From Chitinophaga pinensis (lineage in GTDB: Bacteria > Bacteroidota > Bacteroidia > Flavobacteriales_D > Crocinitomicaceae), in NCBI GenBank assembly GCA_945861175.1, contig CAMATR010000138.1, positions 1 to 5,871 of the forward strand: DNA of 5,871 nt, given 5' to 3'. Position numbers and translations under genes: made by a program. Positions 1-5,871 of this stretch are shown here, in pieces (the stretch's first letter is position 1; each line of letters begins with the position of its first letter). The notes beneath the pieces are model-generated. The model searched no databases. It was given only the letters and a program-made list of their open reading frames with translations, and was not told the origin of the DNA.

Positions 1-1478
1 CACTTTCAGATATCCAGCGAGCAAAGTTATACCAATACCTTGGACTTTGTCATGAAATACTTGGAAATCGTGAGTATAGTTTTTCTTCAAATGTAATGGC
101 TTATCGTTATGCTAAAAAATCCAACGACAGATCCTTTATTGCCAATACATTAAATAATCTTGCTGGGGAATATTTTAATCGTTCAGATACTAAGAGTAAG
201 TTGAAATCAGCCTACTATTTTAAAACGGCATTAGCAGTTAATTACAAGGAAGATAGCGCAAAAAATGGTCTGTATTTAAATAATCTGGGGGCATTATACA
301 CCAATTTGAGAAATGAAAAACAAGCCTTATTTTATCTTTTAAAATCCAACAAATACAAACATTTTTTTAATCAAAGTGAGTTGTACAATTTTAATACAAA
401 TTTAGGAGCAATATATCTACTTCAAGGGAATTACGATCGTTCAACCCTCTACTATAATGAGGCATTACAATCCTTCAATGGTCTAGTGGTAAAATCTTCG
501 GCTGACGTTGAAATTTACTATAATCTGAGTGAACTTGAGAACATAAAAGGGAATTACCGCAAGAGTCTGGATTACCTTCGAAGGTATTTTGATTTGAAGA
601 AGTATTACGATGCCAAAGAGCGCAACGATAAGGTGATCGAAATGCAGGAAAAATATTTTGCGAGTGAAAAGAAGAAACAGATTGTGCAATTAAAACTGAA
701 TAATCGACAAGCCAAATTATCTTATTATCAGTTGCAAAATGGAATAATTGTATCTGTTTTGATGCTAGGGCTAATTTTATCACTTTTCTTCTATAGGCTC
801 CGAAGGAAAAGACAAGCGTTAATAATTGAGAGAAAAAACGAATTAAAAAAAGCTACACTTGAAGCTTCAGAAATTGAGAAGTTGCGTTTTTCCCGCGATT
901 TACATGATACTTTGGGTGGCTCATTAACACTTCTAGGCTTATTAGTCAATCAGGCTGGTGATAAAAATCCAGATCAAACAAGTGAATTTAATAAATTGAA
1001 TGAGTTAGTACAAGAAGCAATTAACGATTTGAGAAGGGTTTGCCGTGATATTTATCCTTCGGAAATATTGGTTTCAGGCGTAATTAATTCATTAAAGAAT
1101 TTTTACTCGAAATTGGGAATAATTCATGAATCTTTCACTTTTAATTATGCGGCTGATGATTTAAAATTGGAGAAAGGATTCAGTATAAACATCTACCGTA
1201 TGCTCCAGGAATTGACGAATAACACATTGAAATATGCTGATTCTTCATCTATTGAAGTAAACATCCAAAAAGATGGGGGTGAGTTACGCATTCTCTATAG
1301 AGATAATGGAAAAGGTGTTGAATTGAATGCGATGCAAAAAGGAGTTGGTTTAAATAGTTTAGAAGAACGCACCAAAGCCTACAAAGGAAGTATTAAATTT
1401 AATTCAAGTTCAGGTAATGGTTTTACAGCCGTTATGCGTTTCCCTCTGAATGAGATTGAGGAGAAAGAAACAGTTTAA
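1..1478 (+). CDS. TPR-containing sensor histidine kinase, HisKA_3/NarL-partner type (5' end truncated by window)
   Basis: The reading frame is open from base 3, so the gene begins left of the window. The ATG at 96 lies inside a TPR-like helix and is not the start; 31 further in-frame codons precede it (491 visible residues). Numbering from that ATG: TPR-like helical pairs fill about -31 to 168, for example the NNLGALY and TNLGAIYLLQGNY segments. A charged coiled-coil stretch follows at 172-213, then one membrane helix at about 216-234, a second linker helix, and a dimerisation/phosphoacceptor helix with FSRDLHDTLGG (His270, codon 903-905). The HATPase domain has an N-box QELTNNTLKY (371-380), a G1 box RDNGKGV (402-408) and a G2 box GVGLNSLEER. 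This is the usual Bacteroidota design: an N-terminal TPR sensor, probably periplasmic, with a cytoplasmic kinase that phosphorylates a LuxR/NarL-type response regulator. There is no receiver domain, and no regulator gene follows. After the phosphoacceptor His, the DxxxQ phosphatase position is Gly (275). The kinase assignment is firm; the signal and partner are unknown. Confidence 0.93.
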   Translation, partial: LSDIQRAKLYQYLGLCHEILGNREYSFSSNVMAYRYAKKSNDRSFIANTLNNLAGEYFNRSDTKSKLKSAYYFKTALAVNYKEDSAKNGLYLNNLGALYTNLRNEKQALFYLLKSNKYKHFFNQSELYNFNTNLGAIYLLQGNYDRSTLYYNEALQSFNGLVVKSSADVEIYYNLSELENIKGNYRKSLDYLRRYFDLKKYYDAKERNDKVIEMQEKYFASEKKKQIVQLKLNNRQAKLSYYQLQNGIIVSVLMLGLILSLFFYRLRRKRQALIIERKNELKKATLEASEIEKLRFSRDLHDTLGGSLTLLGLLVNQAGDKNPDQTSEFNKLNELVQEAINDLRRVCRDIYPSEILVSGVINSLKNFYSKLGIIHESFTFNYAADDLKLEKGFSINIYRMLQELTNNTLKYADSSSIEVNIQKDGGELRILYRDNGKGVELNAMQKGVGLNSLEERTKAYKGSIKFNSSSGNGFTAVMRFPLNEIEEKETV

Positions 1479-1492
1479 ATTCTTTAGAACTG
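1471..1492 (-). terminator. Candidate hairpin terminator of the minus-strand operon at the convergent junction
   Basis: Read on the minus strand, this stretch can fold as CAGTT, a bulged C, TAAA, a GAA loop, then TTTA and AACTG. That gives nine base pairs with one bulge. It is followed on the minus strand by TTTCTTTCTC (bases 1470-1461), a pyrimidine-rich tract resembling an intrinsic-terminator tail but interrupted by Cs. The hairpin covers the stop codons of both converging genes (TAA at 1476-1478 on +, TAA at 1486-1484 on -). The same inverted repeat exists on the plus strand, but there it is followed by a purine-rich run, so plus-strand termination looks less likely. The stem is AT-rich, which makes this a weak candidate. 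It was found by eye, with no folding energy computed. Confidence 0.4.
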
Positions 1493-3145
1493 GAAATAAA
1501 CGAACGGTTTGAAGGTGTCTGAAACAGCTTGATAGATAACTATTACAATTACCGCTACAGTAATTGCTTGCAGTGGCATTGGAAATTTTGCGAACAACGT
1601 TTCATACCATTTCTTTGTTCTTTCAGGTAACCAGTGAAAGATAAATCCGAAAAGGATAATCCAAAAAACACTTTGATAGGTTTCTAAGACCTTGACAAAT
1701 ATCTCCCATTGAAAATCAAAATGATTCCAAATGTGGTTGATCATAGCAATTGGTTCTCCTTCCTCATCTAATCGGAACCAGATACGCGTGAATGTGATGA
1801 AATTGAATGTTAAAAAGATTTTCCAAAAATGAATAATCAACCAACTTTTGTTTTCATATGGAGAGATTTTCTTCCAGTAATTGTAAATCACTAAAGCAAT
1901 ACCATTCATGGCGCCCCAAATGATAAAATTCTCGCTTGCCCCATGCCATAAACCACCGATAATCATTGTTATTAGTAAATTGAGGTCACGGTGAACATAA
2001 CGTTTAAAGGAAGGGAATATGAGCGATCCGATGAGGTAAATTCCCATTAGGATTCCGTAAATGTAAATCAATTCATACCACTGGAGAATGAAAAAGAGAA
2101 ATATAAAAATGAACGTTGTCGCTAAATAGGTCCCCCAACCGCCAGATTTATTTCCTCCGAGGGGAATGTACAAATAATCACGTAACCAAGACCCCAGTGA
2201 CTTATGCCATCTTCTCCAAAAATCAGCAACGCTATTTGCTTTGTATGGAGAATTGAAATTTGGTAACAGTTCGAAACCCATTAATCTAGAAATACCAATT
2301 GCTATATCAGTATAGCCAGAAAAATCACCATAGATTTGAAGCGAGTATCCCCACATGGCCAAAACACTCACAAATCCAGGATAGGCTTCTGGTGAGTCGA
2401 CTATTTTATCTATAAAATGAACCGCAATGTAGTCAGCAAGAATTATTTTTTTGATAAGCCCTTTAACTATGAGAATTACAGAAGATGAAAACTGATCCTT
2501 TGTCAGAGAATATGGTTGATAAATTTGAGGAATAAAATCTCTTGCGCGGACAATTGGCCCCATAATTACGTGAGGAAAATAGGTCACATAAAAACCATAA
2601 TCAAAAATATTTTTAACGGGTTCTATTTCTTTTCGTTTGATATCAACGACATAAGAAATCGACTGAAATGTAAAGAAACTTACACCTGCCGGCAGTAGAA
2701 TCTTTGTCTCAAAAAATCCTTTACCAAAGAAACCGTTACCAAATTGAGCGAACCAATTGATAACTTCATATTTCGTTTGAAAAAGTTGATTGTAAGAATC
2801 AGTAAAGAAATAGGCATACTTGAAAAATGCGAGGAAAAACAAATTAAATATTGCAGCAAGTGCGATAATCCATTTCTTACCCCTTTCTTTTTCTATTTTG
2901 AAAACCCATTTTCCGAAAAAGAAATTCAAGATAATAGAGCCGCCTAATAATAGGACAAATAAACCGGAAGTTTTGAAATAAAGAAATAAACTGACAACTG
3001 TAAAAAAGATGCTCCTTACAAGTTGTTGCTTGTGTAAAACTGAAAAAATAAGCATAAAAGCCAGAAAGAACAACCAGAAATCTAGTCTATTGAAGACCAT
3101 CCTGTCGGTTATAGCAAAACTGAATATTTCGTAGATTCTTTCCAT
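1484..3145 (-). CDS. MBOAT-family membrane-bound O-acyltransferase (AlgI/DltB-like)
   Basis: This is a 553-residue polytopic inner-membrane protein. Family members pass an acyl group, usually acetyl, across the membrane to an extracytoplasmic SGNH partner that modifies a glycan. Diagnostic segments in order are LPAGVSFFTFQSISYVVDIK (151-170), FPHVIMGPIVRARDFIPQI (190-208), YGDFSGYTDIAIGISRLMG (272-290), FWRRWHKSLGSWLRDYLYIP (309-328) with His314, PLGGNK, and GGLWHGASENFIIWGAMNG (397-415). The last holds the invariant His401 (codon 1945-1943), the presumed catalytic histidine. Hydrophobic helices occur throughout, and the C-terminus is PFVYFQF. The length is somewhat above AlgI-type proteins. 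Much of the excess is a roughly 55-residue, largely hydrophobic stretch (334-388) between PLGGNK and the WHG motif. The ATG at 3145 is 13 bp after the preceding gene's stop, with no Shine-Dalgarno, as is usual in Bacteroidota. It is the last gene of the operon. The family call is very safe; the acyl group and substrate are not determined. Confidence 0.95.
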   Translation of the reverse strand: MERIYEIFSFAITDRMVFNRLDFWLFFLAFMLIFSVLHKQQLVRSIFFTVVSLFLYFKTSGLFVLLLGGSIILNFFFGKWVFKIEKERGKKWIIALAAIFNLFFLAFFKYAYFFTDSYNQLFQTKYEVINWFAQFGNGFFGKGFFETKILLPAGVSFFTFQSISYVVDIKRKEIEPVKNIFDYGFYVTYFPHVIMGPIVRARDFIPQIYQPYSLTKDQFSSSVILIVKGLIKKIILADYIAVHFIDKIVDSPEAYPGFVSVLAMWGYSLQIYGDFSGYTDIAIGISRLMGFELLPNFNSPYKANSVADFWRRWHKSLGSWLRDYLYIPLGGNKSGGWGTYLATTFIFIFLFFILQWYELIYIYGILMGIYLIGSLIFPSFKRYVHRDLNLLITMIIGGLWHGASENFIIWGAMNGIALVIYNYWKKISPYENKSWLIIHFWKIFLTFNFITFTRIWFRLDEEGEPIAMINHIWNHFDFQWEIFVKVLETYQSVFWIILFGFIFHWLPERTKKWYETLFAKFPMPLQAITVAVIVIVIYQAVSDTFKPFVYFQF

Positions 3146-3158
3146 TCGGGTAACGAAA

Positions 3159-4463
3159 TTATTGCATTTTTTCGGTATTTCTCATTTGCTCGAGGAACTT
3201 AAGAAAAGCATCGATTAAAAGTTTACCTTTTATTTGGTACCCAAGTGGCGTAAAATGTACGAGGTCTGCTTGCATTAAACCTGCATTTTGCCAAGTTTTA
3301 GCTGAACCAATTTCGCCCATAATACTGTATACATCCCACACTGCCAATTTATATTTTTCAGCCAACTCAATAATAACTTTTTGTTGACGCTCAATATTTC
3401 TATTCAAGTATTTCTTCTGAAAATAAGAATCATTTGGCACAGTCAGCAATATTGCACAATCTGGATTACATCGAAGCACAACTTGAATCAAGGTCTCAAG
3501 ATTATTTTTATAGTACTGAGCATCGAATTGATCGTAGCGAACATTAGCATCATTTGTGCCTACTGAAAAAATGAAAAGGTCTGGAGGATAAATGCGGAGT
3601 TGTTCCTCGAAATTTCCATTCTGAAGATATGTGTTTAATGATGCACCATTCACACCAATTGCTGAATAGGAGCAGCCAGGAGAATCATTCAAAAATGTGA
3701 AGCCATAGATCTCTAGCGGCTCTTTATCCATACTTGTCCTTGTAAATTCTAGGTCAAGAGAGTCAATCTCTTTATTTAATAAGTACTCTGTATAACCTAG
3801 TTTTTCATTGGTGAAAATATCTTTGATACCTAATTCACCATTCAATATACTGATTGAATAGGGCAGAGTTCCTTTGTTGTGAAGAATACGAAAAGATTTA
3901 AATTCAGAGCGTACTTCAGTTCTATCATATTTAAAAGAAAGTTGGATGATCGAGTCTGCACATGTGGCAACAATTCCAGATAATCCGTAATTTACATTTG
4001 CTGGGCGAGATACTGGACTTCTAAATCCTTTCCATTTATTTGTTGATCGGAATTTATAGTTGCTTGGGTTGTTTGTTCCGGCAATTGAAAATGGAAAAAC
4101 TTGGCCTCTCTCACCACAAAGATCTTCCCAGTATGTTTGCAGGAAAGTGCGGAAAACGTGGGTGTATATATCTGCTTGAAGGTGTGAGCCGCCTAGATGG
4201 TATATATTTAATTTACGGTCTTTATCGGCAGTCATAGCGCTAAATTCCCGGAAGAAATGTTTCCAGCTAGGAGATTCAGCGGTGTAAAACCGAAAACTAT
4301 TATTCGAAAGATCAATAAAAGGATATTTTTTAAAGACTGTTGTATCTAGTAAAAAAATGTCGGGGTGGTAATATAAATTAAGAGAATCGGGAGTGCTTGT
4401 CGCTATTTGAGCTCTAACCATATAGGTCAAAAGCATTTGAAAAAATATTAATCCTACCCGCAT
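3159..4463 (-). CDS. Secreted SGNH/GDSL-fold hydrolase or O-acyltransferase, GGSH variant
   Basis: This 434-residue protein has an N-terminal signal peptide: Arg2, a hydrophobic core at about 4-16, and a likely cleavage at VRA|QIA near residue 18. The mature protein should act outside the cytoplasmic membrane. SGNH landmarks are block I IYHLGGSHLQAD with the presumed nucleophile Ser93, a block II-like SAIGVNGAS (267-275, Gly270), block III SVGTNDAN (300-307, Asn304), and block V DLVHFTPLGY with Asp400 and His403. Block I has Gly where GDS has Asp. A region rich in predicted beta strands (about 165-262) separates blocks I and II, as in the upstream paralogue. It lies 9 bp after that gene's stop and 13 bp before the MBOAT start. 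By analogy with AlgX/AlgJ, PatB and DltD, it probably transfers the MBOAT-delivered acyl group to an exported glycan. An esterase that removes acyl groups is the main alternative. Fold and export are well supported; the reaction is inferred. Confidence 0.85.
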   Translation of the reverse strand: MRVGLIFFQMLLTYMVRAQIATSTPDSLNLYYHPDIFLLDTTVFKKYPFIDLSNNSFRFYTAESPSWKHFFREFSAMTADKDRKLNIYHLGGSHLQADIYTHVFRTFLQTYWEDLCGERGQVFPFSIAGTNNPSNYKFRSTNKWKGFRSPVSRPANVNYGLSGIVATCADSIIQLSFKYDRTEVRSEFKSFRILHNKGTLPYSISILNGELGIKDIFTNEKLGYTEYLLNKEIDSLDLEFTRTSMDKEPLEIYGFTFLNDSPGCSYSAIGVNGASLNTYLQNGNFEEQLRIYPPDLFIFSVGTNDANVRYDQFDAQYYKNNLETLIQVVLRCNPDCAILLTVPNDSYFQKKYLNRNIERQQKVIIELAEKYKLAVWDVYSIMGEIGSAKTWQNAGLMQADLVHFTPLGYQIKGKLLIDAFLKFLEQMRNTEKMQ

Positions 4464-4472
4464 ATCTATTAG

Positions 4473-5871
4473 CTATGGTTGAGTATAAGTTGCCCCCTTC
4501 AACCATATTGCATATTCTGCTGCAAAAGCATCAAAGAACATTTGAGAAGCAATACTTGCTCCTCGGTTACTGAAGTGCACATAATCTTTTCCAGCATATC
4601 CTTTTTCAACCCAAGATGGCATTGAGTTTTGACCTCCCATCGCGGCATACATGTCCCAATATCCGACACCATTTTCAACAATTGTTTTTTTTAACAAGGA
4701 AACACAATAAGGTAAAAGTGGATAGGTTACAAAAACGCCGTTGTCCAGTTTTGACATGTCACTAGGCCCAATAAATAAAATTGCTGCAGAAGGACAAAGT
4801 TTTTTGAGCGTATTAATTTGTCCTTTCATGTAACGAACATAATTACGCACAGAACTGCTGTCCCGGAAGGATGGTACCGAATTCCCTCCGTATTGCAAAA
4901 TAATCAATTCTGTATTTAATTCGCCATACATCTTAGCCAATAGAGCTTGATCCATAGAACCAAAGATTGTGCCGCTTGAGCCTCTCATTCCGATATTGCT
5001 TACTTGCACACCGTAATCACCTTCAAGCGAAAAACCCGAGATGGTTGGACTTGCAGTAGATGCGAATACGAATTTAAGTTTACCGGGTGTCGTAGCAAAT
5101 TTCAATTCTACAGTGTGGGCTTTACCATCTGCTTTTAAACTGTCTTCATGAATTAATTTACTATTTTGATACACCTTCAAAGCGCAAGGACGAAGACAGC
5201 TATTGTAAAACATTTTGACGTTATTAAAGTCTCTTGCTCTTGAGTAAGCTGATTTATGAGGTGCAATTTCAATCCAAGCTTCCTCTTCTGAGGTTCTTTC
5301 TGCCATACCCACACTATCAAGTTCTGGGGCAAATCTTGCAGCAGAACCCATTGCTCCGTAACGTTTGTTTTTTAGTTTTTTCCCACCAAAACAAGTATAA
5401 CGATCGAAATTAGCAGAGTAAGATTGTTTGAATGAAATTGTATTGTACACATTCACAGCTGGCACTAGACCTGGTCCATTTCCACCGAATTGTATTTGTA
5501 TCATTTGGCGAATGTAGGCTGTCATTCGATCCCCCTCAATTTGAGAATCACCATAATGTAAGACATGAATTTTAGCTTTTTCATTCGCAACTTGTTGCAA
5601 TTTATCAAAAAATCGGTGCAAATTTTCTCGGCCATTTTCACTTAAAAAAATCACTGTTTCACTTTCTGTCGATAATTCACCGCCTGAAGGTGCACCCATA
5701 TTTCCAGAAGAAGAGTTGTAATGAGTAAGTTGATTATTTTCTTCAATTGCTGATGTATCCACCTCAGCAACAATAGAGGTAATATCTTTTTTTACTTGTT
5801 TGACAGATGTAAAAAAATTTTCTTCACTCAAAAATCTTATTGAAACTCCATTTATTTCCCATCCATCTTTC
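4473..5871 (-). CDS. SGNH/GDSL-fold protein, HYGDSQIEGDR type (5' end truncated by window)
   Basis: The frame stays open to the right edge: 13 sense codons (KDGWEINGVSIRF) precede the TTG at 5831-5829. That TTG is therefore an internal Leu codon, and the true start, with any signal peptide or anchor, lies outside; 465 residues are visible. Numbering from the TTG: a Ser/Gly/Asn-rich, probably flexible linker at about 31-58, block I HVLHYGDSQIEGDR with Ser96 (codon 5546-5544), a GGNGPGLVP motif, a beta-rich insert at about 181-272, block II-like NIGMRGSSG (279-287), block III position LQYGGNS (312-318), and block V DYVHF with Asp416 and His419. The Ser, Asp and His of the triad are all present, but block III lacks the usual GxND. 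It is the first visible gene of the operon, ahead of a second SGNH gene and an MBOAT gene. It is probably an extracytoplasmic O-acyltransferase or acyl carrier partner of the MBOAT. An esterase is possible. Confidence 0.87.
   Translation of the reverse strand, partial: KDGWEINGVSIRFLSEENFFTSVKQVKKDITSIVAEVDTSAIEENNQLTHYNSSSGNMGAPSGGELSTESETVIFLSENGRENLHRFFDKLQQVANEKAKIHVLHYGDSQIEGDRMTAYIRQMIQIQFGGNGPGLVPAVNVYNTISFKQSYSANFDRYTCFGGKKLKNKRYGAMGSAARFAPELDSVGMAERTSEEEAWIEIAPHKSAYSRARDFNNVKMFYNSCLRPCALKVYQNSKLIHEDSLKADGKAHTVELKFATTPGKLKFVFASTASPTISGFSLEGDYGVQVSNIGMRGSSGTIFGSMDQALLAKMYGELNTELIILQYGGNSVPSFRDSSSVRNYVRYMKGQINTLKKLCPSAAILFIGPSDMSKLDNGVFVTYPLLPYCVSLLKKTIVENGVGYWDMYAAMGGQNSMPSWVEKGYAGKDYVHFSNRGASIASQMFFDAFAAEYAIWLKGATYTQP

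Noticed and set aside
96..98. ATG at 96 as the start of the sensor kinase
   Set aside because: The frame is open to the window edge and the 31 preceding codons read as TPR-like helix (for example AKLYQYLGLCHEILGN), so this Met is internal.
475..783. Minus-strand open frames of 102 and 68 residues (475-783 and 483-689)
   Set aside because: They lie wholly inside the kinase coding region, overlap each other in different frames, and show no recognisable domain, so they are chance frames opposite a real gene.
1471..1492. The junction inverted repeat as a regulator operator or attachment site
   Set aside because: It sits between two 3' ends, is AT-rich and imperfect, and has no second copy that I can see in the window. 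A terminator role fits better.
2516..2947. Plus-strand open frames at 2516-2698 and 2744-2947, the latter with two CxxC-like cysteines
   Set aside because: They are antisense to strongly conserved MBOAT membrane segments. The cysteines are a by-product of the opposite strand's hydrophobic codons.
3146..3158. Promoter or ribosome-binding site in the spacers before the MBOAT gene and the second SGNH gene (3146-3158, 4464-4472)
   Set aside because: The spacers are 13 and 9 bp, too short for a Bacteroidota -33/-7 promoter, and they contain no purine-rich Shine-Dalgarno. Cotranscription and SD-independent initiation are the simpler reading.
3381..4237. Plus-strand open frames at 3381-3566 and 4040-4237
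   Set aside because: They are antisense to the second SGNH gene, whose motifs cover the same bases, and they have no domain signature.
4499..4681. Minus-strand 60-residue frame at 4499-4681
   Set aside because: It is out of frame within the SGNH gene's block V region (DYVHF), where the main frame is clearly the coding one.

Overview
The window looks like a chromosomal segment from a low-GC member of the Bacteroidota, most likely a flavobacterium-like lineage. Three things point there. The DNA is AT-rich. No start has a convincing Shine-Dalgarno sequence. The gene types are also common in that phylum: a TPR-containing HisKA_3-type sensor kinase, an MBOAT protein ending in PFVYFQF, and paired GDSL/SGNH proteins, one with a signal peptide ending at an A-Q junction. 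Rank below phylum is inference.

Layout: bases 1-1478 (+) hold the 3'-terminal part of a sensor histidine kinase gene whose start lies left of the window. It converges, with only 5 bp between stop codons, on a three-gene minus-strand operon. In transcription order (right to left) the operon has an SGNH/GDSL-like protein (5871-4473, 5' end off the window), a second secreted SGNH/GDSL-like protein (4463-3159), and an MBOAT-family membrane O-acyltransferase (3145-1484). The spacers are 9 and 13 bp, which leaves no room for internal promoters in the spacers themselves. The operon promoter must lie beyond the right edge. An imperfect hairpin spans both stop codons at the convergent junction and is followed by a T-rich tract in the operon's direction.

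How the genes work together: an MBOAT channel/acyltransferase plus SGNH-fold extracytoplasmic acyltransferases is the familiar logic of cell-surface O-acylation (AlgI with AlgX/AlgJ, PatA/PatB, DltB/DltD, WssH/WssI). The likely job here is O-acetylation, or similar acylation, of an exported polysaccharide or envelope glycan. The substrate cannot be read from this window. The distinctive point is that two divergent SGNH paralogues sit beside one MBOAT, and each departs from the SGNH consensus at a different motif. The kinase is probably a separate transcription unit, and nothing in the sequence ties it to the operon.

I see no RNA genes, mobile elements, CRISPR arrays, attachment sites or large repeats. 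Coding density is nearly complete and there is no gene-free stretch over 300 bases. The window is best described as a coherent envelope-modification locus with some unusual motif features. I do not see strong evidence of a wholly new system.
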